Part shown: piece after piece, positions 55,275 to 64,000 of the stretch
Position numbering within the stretch: the first letter of the stretch is position 1
Layout: each line of letters opens with the position of its first letter
Source of the DNA: Ascarosepion bandense
Taxonomy: Eukaryota; Mollusca; Cephalopoda; Sepiida; Sepiidae
Direction: 5' to 3'
Assembly: GCA_037127315.1 (NCBI GenBank)
Contig: JBBBDQ010000348.1
Span: forward strand, 3,037,501-3,101,500
Length of the DNA stretch: 64,000 bases
The notes under the pieces: generated by a model
Databases searched by the model: none
Seen by the model: only the letters and a program-made list of their open reading frames with translations
What the model was told of the DNA's origin: nothing
Made by a program: the position numbers and the translations under genes

Positions 55275-56345
55275 ACACTATTGTTGCTGCTCCCCACCAT
55301 TAGCCTTCCTAAAGTTAAAACACTGCGCCTCCTCCGGTTAACTCTCACAACAGACCTCGAGTCGAGTGTTTGCATAGAATCCATAGCTAAATCCGCTGCA
55401 AAGAAGGTCGGAAGTTTTTTCCTGGCTGAAACAATCCTGCACATATACAAATCTACAATCCGCCTGTGCATTGAACACTGCTGCCATATCTGGTTAAAGG
55501 CTCCTGCTATCCACCTGGAGGTCATTGAAAAAATTCAGCGGAGAATCTGCAATGTGATCGATTCCGACTTGGCACCTCGGATACAGTCACTACCGGCGCA
55601 GTGTGACTTCCCTGTGTTTTCTTTTTTGCAAGTACTTTCACGGCTTCTGCTCTGAGGAATTTAGCTCACTGGTGCCCTATGCAAGAATTTACTCGAGCCA
55701 CAAGATTGCTAGAGTCCCACTCTTTTACTGTGGAAACCGATAAATTCTAATCCTGCTGCATTCTACTTCGGTAGCCTTTCTTACTTCCCCTTGTAGATTC
55801 CTTTTCATTTACTTCTGCCTGACAGCAACAATCTCAAGGAATTTCCAAATGTCAAAGTCAATGATCATCTCCTATCTCACTAACCTGCATCCTCTTTCTC
55901 ATGGAATTCCCTTCCGTTTACTTCCTTTCCTGACCTTAACCTCTCCAGAATTTAAATGTAAAGTAAATTGTCATCTCCTATCTCACTAACCTGCATCCTC
56001 TTTCTCATGGAATTCCCTTCCGTTTACTTCCTTTCCTGACAGCAACAATCTCCAAGAATTTAAATGTAAAGTAAATTGTCATCTCCTATCTCACTAACCT
56101 GCATCCTCTTTCTCATGGAATTCCTTCTGTTTACTTGCTTCCCAAACATTTTCCAATCTCAAAATTTAAATGTAAAGTCAATAGTCATCTCACTAACTTG
56201 CATCCTTTCTCTCTTATGCTCTCATCTCATTTCTGCAGTATTCTCATCTCTCTCCAGTCACTCCTTGTCATAATGTTCCTCTTATGTAACACCCTGTACA
56301 ACAGTGGCAGTATAATGCCTTGCTTGGGGCGATATGATTATACAA
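55275..56345 (+). mobile_element. LINE 3' end (subfamily C) with ~108-bp expansion
   Basis: ORF2 C-terminal half: LRLLRLTLTTDL, ESIAKSAAKKVGSFF, ILHIYKSTIRLCIEHCCHIW and VIEKIQRRICNVIDSDLAPR stay open to 55655. Then come frameshifts and about four tandem units of the block CTCACTAACCTGCATCCTCT...AATTTAAATGTAAAG (55830-56190), less regular than at 9.1 kb. The 3' UTR from 56190 is almost identical to 9761-9890 and ends CTTGCTTGGGGCGATATGAT. Confidence 0.87.
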
Positions 56346-56349
56346 AGAT

Positions 56350-57349
56350 GTCCCTCTTATTGAAGTTATGGTTATAATTACATGCATTATAAAAAATAAT
56401 ATATAAAATATATGCAATATAAAAAATAATATATAAAAAATATATTATCTTTTAGATTTTTATACTTGCACGCACTTTAAACATAACTTCACGAAGATAG
56501 ACATCCTATCGAAATATTGTTAAAAAATGTCTTTTCTTTATCTTTTCTTAAGTTGCTCTCTTTGCAAACTATTATTAGTGTTATTATTATTATTATTGGA
56601 TTTATTTTAGAAATATTTAGGATTACTCTCATTAACCTGCATAATAGATTAATTGTGAATATATTTCCTGATTCTCAACTGATGATGTCTATATCTTCAA
56701 AAATGATAGATTTTAATTCATTCCTTTCCTAGCTTTTTCCGGTTTGTGGAAGCCCGCCAAAAATACTTTGCATGGATTCAAGCGATAAATATTCAAGGAC
56801 GTAGAAACAAAATATTTAAAAACAAAATGTTAGCTTGTGCAAAAATATTTTGGCACTTGTTGAAATATCGACTTGAAGTCCTTGCGATGATTAAAGTTAA
56901 AGCGAATAAAACGTTTTTGTTTCAAAGGCAGGAAAAATAATCATTAAGCCTCGTCAAAAAATGTAAAGAAGAAACCCATTTTCCGAATAATATAAAATTT
57001 TTTAAATGGATTTTACTATTTTTTTTTTAAATCATTTCACCCAAAGCAAGGTAAGGACGCTACTGAGGCGCCGTGGGTTGCAGTGTGAAAAAAAAGAATA
57101 AGTACAGAAGAAGGCGAAGAAAGGATAAGATAAAAAATGGAATTAAGGAGATAAAATATGGTTACTGACATTGCATTTCAACTTTTAGACATTGTTTGTT
57201 TCGAGGGTTAACGACCTATCTATCCTTTATGGCATCATTTAAGGTCATAACCAATGATTTTTGGGTAAGGTTATTTAATTTACAACATTTTTCTTTTTTC
57301 GAGTATCAAGATTCATTGGGATTTGTTTTTTAAGAGCAGGGTCCCCAAG
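56350..57349. other. Unassigned AT-rich DNA
   Basis: Contains a short tandem AAAAATAATATATAAAATAT near 56390-56450. A LINE-tail-like scrap (AAATCATTTCACCCAAAGCA) at about 57028-57075 (minus) may be the end of another LINE copy. No gene. Confidence 0.4.
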
Positions 57350-57507
57350 TCCTACCCTTGTTATTTAACCCATAACTGGAGGGGAGGGACGGATTAGTAC
57401 ATTTCCCAAGGTGCTTAAGTGAATGCAGGGGATTCAGCTGGATTTCGAACTCGGCTCACTAATTTCTCTTTCCGAGCCGATATCCGCTGCACCACAACGC
57501 GCATCCG
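57350..57507 (-). mobile_element. SINE1, 5' half with head
   Basis: The reverse complement reads GCGCGTTGTGGTGCAGCGGA, a B-box GAGTTCGAAATCC, and the body up to CCCATAACTGGAGGGGAG. The 3' half is missing. It is joined on its 5' side to a 5S rRNA segment. Confidence 0.85.
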
Positions 57508-57522
57508 TCACTACACGCTTAC

Positions 57523-57613
57523 AGTCACCCATCTAAGTGCCGACCAAGCTCAACGTTGCTTAACTTCGGTGAGCGAGCGAGAACCGGTGTATTCAACGTG
57601 ATAGGCCGTAAGC
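57523..57613 (-). pseudogene. 5S rRNA-derived segment upstream of SINE1 head
   Basis: The minus strand reads GCTTACGGCCTATCACGTTG, then ACACCGGTTCTCGC, CACCGAAGTTAAGCAACGTT and TTAGATGGGTGACTG. This is the first 90 or so bases of 5S rRNA at high similarity, including the A box and intermediate element and part of the C box. The 3' end of 5S is missing. About 15 bases later the SINE1 head begins on the same strand. Confidence 0.9.
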
Positions 57614-57619
57614 CTTAGA

Positions 57620-57915
57620 GATTGTGTCTATCAGGAAAGCAAGCAAACGGAAGTATGTTTCGCAAACGGGAAGTGCAAGAAAAGAAACTGTTAAAGCAGA
57701 AGAAGTAGTTATATTTAACTATTTCGAATGTAAAAGGGTGGGACTTTGATGGTAACCTAGTAGCACGCGTAAATACATGTGACTGGAGTACCAGGGAGAG
57801 AAATAGTCAGATCAGTAGTCATGAAAGTACTTATAGAAAAGACAGAGGGAAACCACAGCATGGTGAGGAAGTGACTGAAGGCGGGTCGCAAAGTCAGAAT
57901 CGATTCGATTGCACA
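57620..57915 (-). mobile_element. LINE ORF2 C-terminal remnant
   Basis: Reading on the minus strand: ESILTLRPAFSHFLT-type and FYKYFHDY blocks near 57830, then a degraded TVK..SRLW region ending at the 5S junction. Confidence 0.7.
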
Positions 57916-57964
57916 TGAGATTAGCATAGAGCAAACCAAAGCACAACCTTTCGTAACAAATGTT

Positions 57965-58110
57965 CTTATGGTAACAGTTTCTTCTATCGCACTTCTTGCT
58001 TCTGGATTTCACTTCCATTTAATTGTTCCCCAGTCAACTTTGATCTCAAAAAATGCAAAGGTAATATCAATCATTATCTACTGTCGTCTTAATTGTTTTT
58101 CTTTTATTGT
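57965..58110 (+). mobile_element. LINE ORF2 terminal remnant
   Basis: TVSSIALLASGFHFH and STLISKNAKVISI match the terminal block of a diverged LINE subfamily also seen near 10300 and 22400. Confidence 0.55.
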
Positions 58111-58354
58111 CTTCTTATTTTTCTCATATTCTCAAACATTCAGTAACCCTATTGCGTCCTAGGGACTTTATTGCCTTCTTTGGTGAAATTATCAGAAAAA
58201 TAAAGTCAATATTGTCAACATGATCAGCCATCTCACAAAATAAAACAATTCATCAATGTATCTTTACAAATGTCATGACCGACTTGTAGATGAACTGGAC
58301 GCCATGTCTCATCTGCAAACTGCGAGAAAAAAAATATATATATATATATATATT

Positions 58355-58865
58355 TAATCATTTCACCCCGACCAAGGCGGAAACGCCACTGATGTGCAGG
58401 GGGTTACATAAATGTAAAAAGATTAATTAGAAAAGAGTGAGGAGTACAAACTAGTTAGAAAGGAACAATAGAAAGCTGAGAAAGCAGGTTCGATGACAGA
58501 TACATAAGTGGAGAGAAAGGGAAGGTTATACAGGGGTGGGGAGAGAGCTAGAGGCCAGTGGTTAGTAGATGAGCATTGACTTTGCATTTAAATTTCTGGA
58601 GGTTGTAGCCGTCAGGAAAGCAAGAATACGGGAGTGAGTTCCACAGGCGGGAAGTGCGAGAGAAGAAGCTGCAGGAGTAGAATTGTCGTCTGCATTTGGC
58701 TAACCTGATTGTGAATGGGTGGGACCCAGTTGCCAGTCTGGTTGCACGAGTAAACACTTGTTGAGGAGGCAGCAGAAGCCATGAAAGTATTTATAGAACA
58801 GACAAAGGGAGGCCACATTTCGACGATGGAGAAGTGGCTGCAGTCAAGCCGCCAGATAAGGAAGA
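58355..58865 (-). mobile_element. LINE 3' end (subfamily A)
   Basis: The terminus ATGATTAAAT (minus) is at 58355, followed inward by CACTGATGTGCAGGGGGTTA (plus view), a single 3' UTR, and the ORF2 terminal segment (58548-58757: RATRLATGSHPFTIR, SRTSRLWNSLP, PDGYNLQKFKCK). Upstream blocks are frameshifted. Confidence 0.85.
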
Positions 58866-58867
58866 TG

Positions 58868-59185
58868 TGCGAAAGGCCTTGAACATTTTGTTTAAAGTGT
58901 GGATTTATTATTGTTATTATTATTATTAATTGCATTTTGTATGATATATGAAGTATCCATAACGGTATTTGTGTCGCTACACGTGTTTCGAGTCTAAAGT
59001 TGACTCTCTTTTAAGGCGATTAAATTTGTGACTTCATATATCGAGATCCGTTTGCTTTTCTGATGGCCAAGGTATTGTGTTTAAATATATAAGTCAAGTG
59101 GTAAGCAGGTCAGAACGTTCATTTGCGTGTTGTTGCTTTTTTTGTTTTTTTTTACACACGCACGTAAAGATTCTACTGTTTACTT
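58868..59185 (-). repeat. Direct terminal repeat (pseudo-LTR) of PLE-2, left
   Basis: Shares GTGTCGCTACACG, GTGACTTCA(T/C)A(T/C)ATCGAGATC, AAGTC(A/G)AGTG and CACGCACGT-type blocks in order with 61511-61812. The two repeats bracket the PLE-2 RT and the palindrome. Confidence 0.75.
58972..59020 (-). ncRNA. Decayed hammerhead ribozyme in PLE-2 left repeat
   Basis: On the minus strand TCGC (59019-59016) pairs with GCGA (58977-58974) as stem I. GAGTC (59006-59002) pairs with GACTC (58994-58990) as stem II. GAAA is at 58989-58986. ACA/TGT around CG is stem III, and TA (58979-58978) is the cleavage site. The CTGANGA box has become CTTAAAAGA, so it should be inactive. Confidence 0.65.
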
Positions 59186-59799
59186 CGTTCGCTGTAGAAA
59201 AATTTTTCACTACCTTGCAAAAATTGATTTCGTCTTTATACTTCAAAATTGTTTTCAGCAATTTTGATTCAATTCTACTCTACGGGTCATCTAGTTCTTT
59301 TTATTGTTTTGGGGATATTCTTTGAATTAAGCGTAAGTGTGTGTGTGTGTATGTGTGTGTATGTTTATCGCGCTTGAATTTCGAGTGTCTGTGTGTGTGT
59401 CTTAGGGTTTTCATGTTGTTTCATTGAGGAAAGTCTTGTACTATTTTATAAATATTTTTCCTGCATCATGAGTGTGCCTTTTGGTAGATAGGCATAACTC
59501 TGAACTTACGTCTATGGCATTCATGTTGGAAGACATATAACTTCCTGTTATTGGCTAGTTTAATGTTTCTTCTGTGCAAAGCTACTTTTATTCAGGTCTT
59601 TTGTCACCCCCGCATATATTTTTGCTCATTCATCGCATTTTAGAGCATAAATTACGTTTTTAGAGTTGCAGCTCAGATATGTTTTTATTCCGAATGTAGA
59701 TGAATTTTTATAGGGTTAGAATGCTTTTTAAATTTTGGGGTTGGCATTTGCTTTTAATTATTTTAGTTGCCTTAAAGATTTATTTTTTTATCATTTTTG

Positions 59800-60421
59800 T
59801 TGAGGACTTCTATGTGTATTTTGATCTTTGTAAATAATTCTGGGTTGTTTTTGTTGTGTGTGGAAACGTATGCTAAGATGTTTTCTTCTTATTCATGTTC
59901 TTTTTGTTTTTTGAATTCCGGAGAGATTCTAATTGTATTTCTTCTGCGAGCTGCAAACCCTTGTTTATTAGTGGAGTGGGGTATCCACTTATTTTTCATT
60001 TTTTTGTACTTCATTAACGCGTATTTTACGAAGGGTTTCGTCAGCTACTATAGTGCAAATCCGTCGTGCTAGGAAGTAGGGGGTGGCTTTTAGACAAATT
60101 TTAGGGTGTTGGCTCTTGAAATGAAGGTATTGCTAGGTGTCTGCGGGTTTATGGTAAATGCTTGTGATGATGTAATTGTTTTTGTGTCTATGAGTATGTC
60201 TAAGAATGGTAATTCATCATAGCTATATTCTAGTGTGAACTTAATTTTGGGATGCAAGTTTTGGCGTAGATTGTGTAGTTTATTTATGTCTTCCCATGTT
60301 GATCTCCAAAAGATAAAACAATCATTGAGATATCACTTCCATGATTTAGTGAATTCCGTTTTTTATGTCTTCTCCATATTTATATCCTATTTGGTTGTAT
60401 AGACTTTTTTCTAGATAAGCT

Positions 60422-60430
<9 letters not shown>
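59800..60430 (-). pseudogene. PLE-2 reverse transcriptase fragment
   Basis: The minus strand reads GYKYGEDIKNGIH, a frame break, then YLNDCFIFWRSTWEDINKLH and LHPKIKFTLEYSYDELPFLD followed by ILIDTKT. This is the PLE palm with its Y-x-D-D box mutated to YLND, and the characteristic LPFLD motif. Downstream blocks are broken by stops. It belongs to a lineage different from PLE-1. Confidence 0.85.

Positions 60431-60471
<41 letters not shown>
60428..60471. repeat. (TA)n microsatellite
   Basis: TA tract separating the PLE-2 RT from the palindrome. Confidence 0.92.
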
Positions 60472-60474
<3 letters not shown>

Positions 60475-61299
60475 GGTTTCATTGAATAATATAGACAAGT
60501 TTTGTCTATTAATTTTGTGTAGGATCCGTTCATACCGTCTGATATACTTGATGGTGATGTCGTTGAAAGACAACAAAAAATCACAGTATTTGTTGAATTT
60601 TTTATCGGGTCTAAGCTTTCGGCTCACATAAGCCATTATCAAAGAGTAAATATTAACACACAGTAAACATAGAACATTTAAGCTATTAACAATAAAGATA
60701 ATTGAATTGAAAATATAAGTCCATCCCTACCGTGGCGGATGGCCGAAGACAGTGACAAAATAGTGGTGTTATGGTAGCTGGTCTGATTACAGACATTTGA
60801 GTACGTTGTTGGAAATATCGAAATTGATTGTATTCAAACCAGGTTTAAATTGTTTAATGTAGATTGCTTCGAGGATAAACAAAAACAATAAACAGAAACT
60901 AAAAATCTTCGAAGCAATGTACATTAAACAATTTAAACCTGGTTTGAATACAATCAATTTCGATATTTCCAATAACGTACTCAAATGTCTGTAATCAGAC
61001 CAGGGACCACAACACCACTATTTTGTCACTGTCTTCGGCCATCCGCCACGGTAGGGATGGACTTATATTTTCAATTCAATTATCTTTATTGTTAATAGCT
61101 TAAATGTTCTATGTTTACTGTGTGTTAATATTTACTCTTTGATAATGGCTTATGTGAGCCGAAAGCTTAGACCCGATAAAAAATTCAACAAATACTGTGA
61201 TTTTTTGTTGTCTTTCAACGACATCACCATCAAGTATATCAGACGGTATGAACAGGATCCTACAAAATTAATAGACAAAACTATATCGGTAATGAAACC
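60475..61299. repeat. 825-bp near-perfect palindrome, part of PLE-2
   Basis: Arms 60475-60874 and 60904-61299 are inverted copies with only scattered differences and a 29-bp spacer. Each arm carries TTGATAATGGCTTATGTGAG followed by CCGAAAGC, related to the CTGAAGAAGGC...GCCGAAA motif of PLE/SINE2 tails (61138-61165 plus, 60643-60617 minus). It would extrude as a long cruciform or hairpin RNA. The frames through it are mirror images of each other. Confidence 0.93.
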
Positions 61300-61307
61300 A
61301 TTAATGA

Positions 61308-61314
<7 letters not shown>

Positions 61315-61338
<24 letters not shown>

Positions 61339-61500
61339 TATACAAAAATATATATAAGAAAAAATATATATATAAAAAAAATATATATATAAAATATATA
61401 GAAAAAAATATATATATAAAGAAAATATATATATATAAGAAATATATATAAGAAAAAATATATATAAGAAAATATATATAGATATATATATATATATATA
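61315..61500. repeat. Complex (TA)n / AAAATATATATA tract
   Basis: Alternating A-runs and TA runs. Confidence 0.92.
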
Positions 61501-61510
61501 TATGAGAAAA

Positions 61511-61812
61511 AAGTGCGAGAATCCCTGAACGTTTTGTTTAAAGTGTAGATTTATTATTATTATTATTATTATTTGTATATTAAGCGTCCATAATGGTATC
61601 TGTGTCGCTACACGCGTATCGAGTGTAAAGTTGATTCTCTTCAGGTGAATAAACTTGTGACTTCACACATCGAGATCCCTTTGTTCTGTCTGATTAGCAA
61701 GCTTTCGTGTATAACTAGATAAGTCGAGTGATGAGCAGGTCAGAAAGTGCATATGCGTGCGTGCGTGCGTGCGTGCGTGCGTGGGTTTATTTTTACACTC
61801 GCACGTTAATTT
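61511..61812 (-). repeat. Direct terminal repeat (pseudo-LTR) of PLE-2, right
   Basis: Partner of 58868-59185, in the same orientation. It includes a (TTA)n tract and a (GTGC)n run at about 61752-61784. Confidence 0.75.
61608..61650 (-). ncRNA. Decayed hammerhead ribozyme in PLE-2 right repeat
   Basis: Same position and layout as 58972-59020. Here the CTGAAGA box (61644-61638) is intact, but GAAA has become GATA and stem II has a mismatch. The two relics are damaged in different places. Confidence 0.6.
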
Positions 61813-61934
61813 TTTTTCCTTCATCGTCGTTGACTATATAGCTAATAAATGTACACTTCACGCAAAAAGTTCACTCATTCTCACACTTTTTTCTTCTATA
61901 CAAATTTCCCTCGTTGGAACAACCCCTATGTCTG

Positions 61935-61937
<3 letters not shown>

Positions 61938-62027
<90 letters not shown>
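61938..62027. repeat. Compound (CA)n-(TA)n microsatellite
   Basis: About 22 CA units followed directly by about 22 TA units. Confidence 0.95.
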
Positions 62028-62030
<3 letters not shown>

Positions 62031-62202
62031 CCCATTGGAATGCTTCATTCCCAATATAAACAAACTAGTGACGTTCCCTTCAACCTAAGATTATTATAAT
62101 TTGGATTCTTTTTTCGTCCACGAGTTTAGTATCCTATTCCATTTGGGGGATACTTAAAACGTGGGCAAAAAAAAAAGAAACTTCCTATTCCATTTTTTTA
62201 CC

Positions 62203-62507
62203 GGATGTGCGTTGTGGTGCAGTGGATATCGACTCGAAACGACAAATCGGAGGGCCGAGTTCGAATTCCAGCTGAATTACTTGCATTCACTTACATGCAA
62301 ATACCCTTGGAAAAGGTATTAATCCGTCTCGTCCCTCCAGCTATCTGTTAAATAACGCGATAGATTTGGTTCTATCGCCTTGGCTGGCGACCAGTCTACT
62401 GCAGAAAGCAATGGCAACCTACTGCGGGATAATCTTCTGCCCAGTCAGTTATGTTTTCGAGACATGATTACTCAAAGCGTGTATCACGTATGGCAATTAA
62501 CTGATTT
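62203..62507 (+). mobile_element. SINE1, full length
   Basis: Head GGATGTGCGTTGTGGTGCAG, B box GAGTTCGAATTCC, tail ending CAATTAACTGATT. The flanks TTCCATTTT and TTTCATTTT may be a diverged TSD. Confidence 0.87.
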
Positions 62508-62739
62508 CATTTTAGCCTTTCGGCATAAACCTAAATAAATTATACATTTATTAAATAAAAAGTATTAGCACAACCGATTTACAATTTATAACTGTCATAA
62601 CTTGAGGGCCGCTAATACCTAAAATAATAATTCTAATTAAAAAACGATCAGTTCATAATATGCACATGATGATTGCTTAATGCTTGAAACTCCGAGTCGT
62701 GCTTAAAACAGTGAACAATATATATATATTTTCCTTGTT

Positions 62740-64000
62740 TTTAATCATATCACCCCGAGCAAGGCGGTAACGCCACTGATGTGCAGGGGGCTACATAAGA
62801 GTAAAAAGTTTAAGCAGAAGAGAGAGAAGAGGAAGACGAACCAGTTAGAAAGGAACAAGAGAAGGATGGGAATACAGGTGTGATGACAGTTGCAAAGGTC
62901 AAAAGAACGAAAAGGAAATACAGGGTGGTGAAGAAAGAACTAGAGTCAAGTGATTAAAAGGTGAGTATTGACATTGCATTTAAATTCCTGGAGGTTGTAG
63001 CCGTCAGGAAAGCAAGAATATGGAAATGAGTTCTACAGGCGGAAAATGCGAGAAAAGAAGCTGCAGGAGTAGAATGTCGTCTACATTTGGTTGATCTAAC
63101 TGTGAATGTGTGAGACCCAGTTGCTAGTCTGGTTGCACTGCTAAACTCATGTAGCAGGGGCACCTGTAACTTACGTTCGTTGGAGCGTTAGCCATGAAAG
63201 TATTTATAGAACAGACAGAGGGAAGCCACATCCCGTCAGTGGGGAAGTGACTGAAGTCGAGCCGACAAGTCGGTATCTATCACATTACTTATTTTCCTTT
63301 GGAGCCTGTCAAGAACACTGAGATGAACTGCAGGGGCGCCTGACCATATATGGCAGCAGTACTCCATACACGGACGAATGGTTGAATGTATATATGAGGG
63401 ATGGTTTCAGTGGGAAAAATATCCTGGCCCGACACAGTGACCGAACATTCCTAGCAGTGGATTTAGATATTGACTCGATGTAATGGTTCTACTTGATATC
63501 AGAAGAGAGGTTAAGGCCGAGGAGGCGCAGACTATTGCTCTCGGGGAGACTCGCTTGGTCCATGCTTATGGGTGGTAGGAGAGGTTGCCTGTGATAATTG
63601 ACAGACAGCAGCTTGGTCTTAGACGCATTGAAATTTACAAGCCACTTCTTATCCCAATTCACCACAGAATGTAGATCCTTCTCAAGATCATCAGAGAAAT
63701 TATGTTTGTCCGTCACGCCAGGATTCTTATTGATGCGGGAATAAATTGTGGTGTCATCTGCGTAGACGCCTACCTGGCCCTTGATGTCGTCTGGGAGGTC
63801 ATTTATGAAAATAAGGAAGAGCGTCGGGCTTATGATAGAGACTTGAGGGACACAAGAAGGGTGTGGAGGCATGCCCATTCAAGACGACCTTCATTATGCG
63901 GTTATGTAGAAAAGATTGGATCAGATCATGCAATCGTCCGGTAATATCGTAACCCCATAGCTTGCATAGAAGGCCAGCGTGCCAAACCCTGTCAAAAGCC
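62740..64000 (-). mobile_element. LINE (subfamily A), 3' half, continuing past the right edge
   Basis: On the minus strand it runs from the RT (63489-64000) through the C-terminal region to a single 3' UTR, ending GGTGATATGATTAAAAA at about 62740. The longest LINE copy in the window. Confidence 0.88.
63489..64000 (-). pseudogene. LINE reverse transcriptase palm, frameshifted, partial
   Basis: From the right edge the minus strand reads AFDRVWHAGLLCKLWGYDIT (motif A), then LIQSFLHNRIMKVVLNGHAS. A frameshift near 63866 follows, then VPQVSIISPTLFLIFINDLP (motif B, the usual G-I-L changed) and VGVYADDTTIYS (catalytic YADD, near residues 37-46 of the 129-codon frame), and WDKKWLVNFNASKTKLL. This is a Jockey/CR1-type RT. 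The catalytic box is intact but the frame is broken. Confidence 0.88.

Noticed and set aside
60787..60984. 65-codon frame across the palindrome centre
   Set aside because: It spans both arms and the spacer, so it is a mirror artefact.

Overview
This is non-coding, repeat-dominated animal DNA with no prokaryotic features. It is AT-rich, full of microsatellites, and built almost entirely from degraded and nested transposable elements. The mixture suggests a lophotrochozoan, most likely a mollusc and perhaps a cephalopod: abundant tRNA-headed SINEs with a structured tail, several subfamilies of one 5'-truncated LINE, RTE-type LINEs, Penelope-like elements (PLEs), Gypsy, mariner and hAT. The taxon is inferred from repeat style only. 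No host gene is identified. The only candidate host coding segment is an unassigned open frame at about 32489-32788, followed by AATAAA.

Layout. 1-0.8 kb: a head-to-head pair of SINEs (called SINE1 here), each with a target-site duplication (TSD). 1.0-3.3 kb: a PLE on the minus strand with one uninterrupted 709-codon frame (RT plus GIY-YIG endonuclease) and, just downstream on the same strand, a hammerhead ribozyme with a canonical core. 4-7 kb: AT-rich repeats with tRNA-Leu-like heads. 7.4-11.7 kb: four LINE pieces, one with a 108-bp tandem expansion and one carrying the endonuclease domain. 12-24 kb: SINEs, a two-unit tandem array (15.66-16.22 kb), further LINE copies and an RTE fragment. 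24.9-26.8 kb: a LINE whose 3' UTR with tail is repeated nine times. 27-34 kb: a second SINE family (SINE2) with a hammerhead-like tail, a 1.3-kb purine-rich satellite and the candidate exon. 34.5-37 kb: a decayed Gypsy pol with a duplicated integrase segment. 37-43 kb: SINEs, RTE pieces and a deleted mariner. 43-50 kb: a composite 5S rRNA-tRNA SINE, two copies of a repeat with a GGCGTTGCCC signature, a duplicated TATA module split by a SINE, and a minisatellite. 51-56.3 kb: microsatellites, a LINE with duplicated 3' UTR, a SINE2 palindrome, a hAT/ZBED-like element and a LINE with the same 108-bp expansion. 57.3-64 kb: a second 5S-tRNA composite, LINE pieces, a second PLE between direct repeats carrying decayed hammerheads, an 825-bp palindrome, and a LINE RT running off the right edge.

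Three themes recur. LINE 3' ends are repeatedly amplified in tandem in different subfamilies. Self-cleaving RNA motifs or their relics sit in PLEs and in a SINE tail. Large inverted repeats are common. Autonomous elements (PLE, LINE, RTE) could supply reverse transcription for the SINEs, but only PLE-1 has an intact frame here.
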